42,303 nucleotides of DNA from Candidatus Hydrogenedentota bacterium. GTDB lineage: Bacteria; Hydrogenedentota; Hydrogenedentia; Hydrogenedentales; SLHB01. The translations under genes and the position numbers were made by a program. The stretch spans positions 17,506 to 59,808 of the forward strand of contig JACRLJ010000014.1 of the NCBI GenBank assembly GCA_016215105.1, written 5' to 3'. Below, piece after piece: positions 40,301 through 42,303 of this stretch; the stretch's first letter is position 1; each line of letters begins with the position of its first letter. The notes under the pieces were generated by a model. The model did no database searches, had not been told where the DNA came from, and saw nothing but the letters and a program-made list of their open reading frames with translations.

Positions 40301-41494
40301 ATGGGGCTATCTGACGAACATCGGGAATGGCTATCGCTGGTGTTGGTGCCGGGTGTGGGTACGGCGCATTTCATCCGGCTTCTGGCGCGGTTTCACACGC
40401 CGCGGCACGTGCTCGAGGCGTCGCCGGGAGCGCTCAAGGAAGTCGTCGGGCCGGCGCTTGCGGAACGTATCAAGCAGTACGCCGACATCGCCGACATCGG
40501 CGCGCAAGAACGGCTGATGGCCGAATACGGCGCGTCGCTGATCACGCTTCAAGATACCGGCTATCCCCCACGCCTGGCAGAAATCTACGATCCCCCGCTA
40601 TGCCTTTTCCTTCGCGGTGATTTGCGCGAGGAAGATGAGTGCTGCGTCGCTATTGTCGGCACGCGGCGTCCCACGCCCTACGGCATTCGCATGGCCGAAA
40701 AGTTCGGGCGTGAACTGGCCGCGCGCGGCGTAACCGTCGTGAGCGGTTTGGCCGCGGGCATAGACGCGGCGGCCCACCGGGGCGCCATCGAAGCCGGGGG
40801 CCGGACCATTGCGGTCCTGGGCAATGGAGTGGATGTGGTCTATCCGCCGCAGAACGCCGATCTCATGCACGAAATCACTCAGCACGGGTGCGTGCTATCG
40901 CAATTCGAAATGGGAGTGAAACCGTCCAAGGGGCATTTCCCCTATCGGAACCGCATCATTAGCGGGCTGTCCATGGGCGTGTTGATCGTCGAGGCGCCGC
41001 TAGACAGCGGCGCGCTGATCACCGCGCGCCAAGCAGCGGAACAAGGCCGCGAGGTGTTTGCCGTGCCCGGCTCGGTAGGCGTGGACAATAGCCGGGGACC
41101 GCACGCGCTAATCCGTGAAGGCGCGAAACTGGTGGAGACGGTCGAAGATATCTTGGTCGAGTTGGAAGTTCCGAGCGCGGTACACCAAGCGTCCTTCCGC
41201 GCGGAAGCGCACGCCCACGCGGGCCCCCCCGCCCCCGAACCCGCGACAAGACCTCGGACAAGTCAGACGGGTCAGACCAGTCAGACGGGTCAGACGCGTT
41301 CGATCAACCCAGCGCCAACGGCCTCTCCCCAAGAAAAGGATGTGCTCTCCGTGCTCGCGCCGGAGGGGTCCTTTGTGGATGAGATCGCGGCGGCATGCCG
41401 GATCTCCGTATCCGAAGCATTGAGTTCGCTGACCCTGCTCGAACTGAAGGGGCTGGTACGCCAGTTTAGCGGCAAACGCTTCGCGCCCCGATGA
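40301..41494 (+). CDS. dprA: DNA-processing protein DprA
   Basis: A 397-residue protein that loads RecA onto incoming single-stranded DNA in natural transformation. Order: N-terminal HhH/SAM-like region (SLVLVPGVGTAHFIRLLARF), the Rossmann-like DprA core with VAIVGTRRPTPYG (about 116), VVSGLAAGIDAAAHRGAIEA (about 147), NRIISGLSMGVLIVEA (about 217), then a low-complexity linker (about 310-335) and a DML1-like winged helix (SVLAPEGSFVDEIAAACRIS). The ATG at 40301 is supported by a -10 box 6 nt away; the frame is open further upstream through the divergent gene. The linker contains 9-bp DNA repeats. It overlaps lpxK by ATGA. Confidence 0.95.
   Translation: MGLSDEHREWLSLVLVPGVGTAHFIRLLARFHTPRHVLEASPGALKEVVGPALAERIKQYADIADIGAQERLMAEYGASLITLQDTGYPPRLAEIYDPPLCLFLRGDLREEDECCVAIVGTRRPTPYGIRMAEKFGRELAARGVTVVSGLAAGIDAAAHRGAIEAGGRTIAVLGNGVDVVYPPQNADLMHEITQHGCVLSQFEMGVKPSKGHFPYRNRIISGLSMGVLIVEAPLDSGALITARQAAEQGREVFAVPGSVGVDNSRGPHALIREGAKLVETVEDILVELEVPSAVHQASFRAEAHAHAGPPAPEPATRPRTSQTGQTSQTGQTRSINPAPTASPQEKDVLSVLAPEGSFVDEIAAACRISVSEALSSLTLLELKGLVRQFSGKRFAPR
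41261..41296. repeat. 9/18-bp minisatellite inside the dprA linker
   Basis: The 18-bp unit AGTCAGACGGGTCAGACC occurs twice in a row (one mismatch at the last base), itself two 9-bp halves. It encodes SQTGQT repeats in the linker between the DprA core and the winged helix. Length is a multiple of three, so copy-number change would alter linker length without a frameshift. Confidence 0.7.
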
Positions 41495-42303
41495 GCTTTC
41501 TCCATCAACTCGCTGAAAAAGTGCGCCGGGGCGAACCTATTCCCTTTTCCGTCGCCGCCATCCTCTCTGCCGCGACGCCCCTAGTACGCCTGGGCATGTG
41601 GAAACGCCTGCGTGAACCCCGGGTGCGCGTATGTGCGCGGGTGATCAGTTTCGGAAACATAACAGCGGGCGGCACGGGCAAGACCCCCGCCGTCATCGAA
41701 CGCGCCCGAGCCGAGATGGCCGGGGGACGCAAGGTAGCCGTCCTGACACGCGGATACGGCAGCGCCAACCCTGGTGAACTCCGCATCATCGAAGGCGGCC
41801 CTAACGCGCGCGCGATGGTAGACGTGGTCGGCGACGAAGCGGCGTTAATCGCTATGAAGCTGCCCGGGGCCATCGTCGTGCGCTGCAAAGACCGTGTAGC
41901 TGGCGCCCGCGCCGCCGTTGAACAACACGGCTGCGATACGCTTATTCTGGACGACGGATATCAATACGTTCGCCTGGAGCGTGACGAGAACATCTGCGTA
42001 ATCGACGCCACGAATCCCTTCGGAGACAGGCGCCTGGTCCCGCGAGGTATACTCCGCGAACCGCTTGCCGCGTTGCGGCGCGCCACCCACATCATCCTCA
42101 CTCGATGCGACCAATGCCCCGACTTGGCGCCCTTGCTCCAGCAGTTAAAGAACCTCTGCCCCGGCGTCCCCGTCCGAAAAACGCGCCATGCGCCGACCAG
42201 CCTGTGGCGTGTCGCGGATGGCTCAGAAATGTCCTTGCCAGATATTCGAGGTCAGACCGTGTCAGCACTATGCGCAATTGGAAACCCGGACGGCTTCCGG
42301 CGC
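41491..42303 (+). CDS. lpxK: Tetraacyldisaccharide 4'-kinase, 5' part (runs off the window)
   Basis: 271 codons with no stop before the window ends. LpxK phosphorylates the 4' position of the lipid A precursor at the inner membrane. Visible are the N-terminal amphipathic/membrane part, the P-loop in ISFGNITAGGTGKTP (about 52-66), TRGYGSANPG, GDEAALIAMKLPGA, and the family signature LDDGYQYVRLERDENICVID followed by NPFGDRRLVPRGILREPL. The ATG at 41491 overlaps the dprA stop as ATGA, implying coupling. It shows that the organism makes lipid A. Confidence 0.95.
   Translation, partial: MSFLHQLAEKVRRGEPIPFSVAAILSAATPLVRLGMWKRLREPRVRVCARVISFGNITAGGTGKTPAVIERARAEMAGGRKVAVLTRGYGSANPGELRIIEGGPNARAMVDVVGDEAALIAMKLPGAIVVRCKDRVAGARAAVEQHGCDTLILDDGYQYVRLERDENICVIDATNPFGDRRLVPRGILREPLAALRRATHIILTRCDQCPDLAPLLQQLKNLCPGVPVRKTRHAPTSLWRVADGSEMSLPDIRGQTVSALCAIGNPDGFRR

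Overview
The window is about 42 kb of GC-rich, densely coded chromosomal DNA from a diderm bacterium. lpxK (lipid A synthesis), lgt and lspA (lipoprotein processing) and uppS (polyprenyl carrier) point to an outer membrane. Several features fit an uncultured PVC/FCB-adjacent lineage such as Hydrogenedentota: OPT-like 'DUF6785/DUF6784' membrane proteins, a DUF4432 sugar-epimerase-like protein, a very large exported protein built of carboxypeptidase-regulatory-like repeats, and CgeB-like glycosyltransferases. That placement is inference; there is no rRNA in the window. No tRNA, rRNA, CRISPR array, transposase or prophage gene was seen.

Layout. 1-4.5 kb: an exported alpha/beta hydrolase, a convergent DUF4432 gene separated from it by a cluster of hairpins, a degenerate histidine-kinase-like protein and a lone DUF433 protein. 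4.6-13.1 kb: a three-gene membrane operon, OPT-like transporter / giant M28-peptidase-like + FtsX permease fusion / second OPT-like transporter. The M28 part has lost nearly all its zinc ligands and no ABC ATPase is encoded nearby. 13.2-14.7 kb: a DUF4143 AAA ATPase behind a promoter-embedded inverted repeat, followed by a decayed 3' fragment of another copy of the second transporter. 14.7-19.6 kb: an exported protein of unknown function, a coupled cyclophilin-like/ATPase pair, a Fis-domain-only mini-protein and a 72-residue unknown protein with a strong terminator. 19.6-26.1 kb: a V4R-type enhancer-binding-like regulator with eroded sigma-54 motifs and symmetric upstream half-sites, then the ileS-dksA/traR-lspA-lgt operon. 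26.4-31.4 kb: uppS, a small membrane protein, an 882-residue beta-repeat protein, and a winged-helix regulator/membrane protein pair. 31.4-36.3 kb: tex interrupted by one in-frame stop, and an exported glycoside-hydrolase-like protein. 36.6-42.3 kb: corA with a switch-like leader, two convergent CgeB-like glycosyltransferases, dprA and the 5' part of lpxK.

Housekeeping parts (ileS, lspA, lgt, uppS, tex, dprA, lpxK) serve translation, envelope building and DNA uptake. The accessory parts are dominated by membrane transport and by proteins that keep a family fold but lose its catalytic residues: pseudo-M28, pseudo-histidine kinase, altered enhancer-binding AAA. A second theme is transcription that starts at or next to the start codon: five genes have a -10 box ending exactly 6-7 nt before ATG. 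The best candidates for undescribed biology are the transporter/pseudo-peptidase-FtsX operon and the two mutually exclusive hairpins that control access to the corA ribosome binding site.
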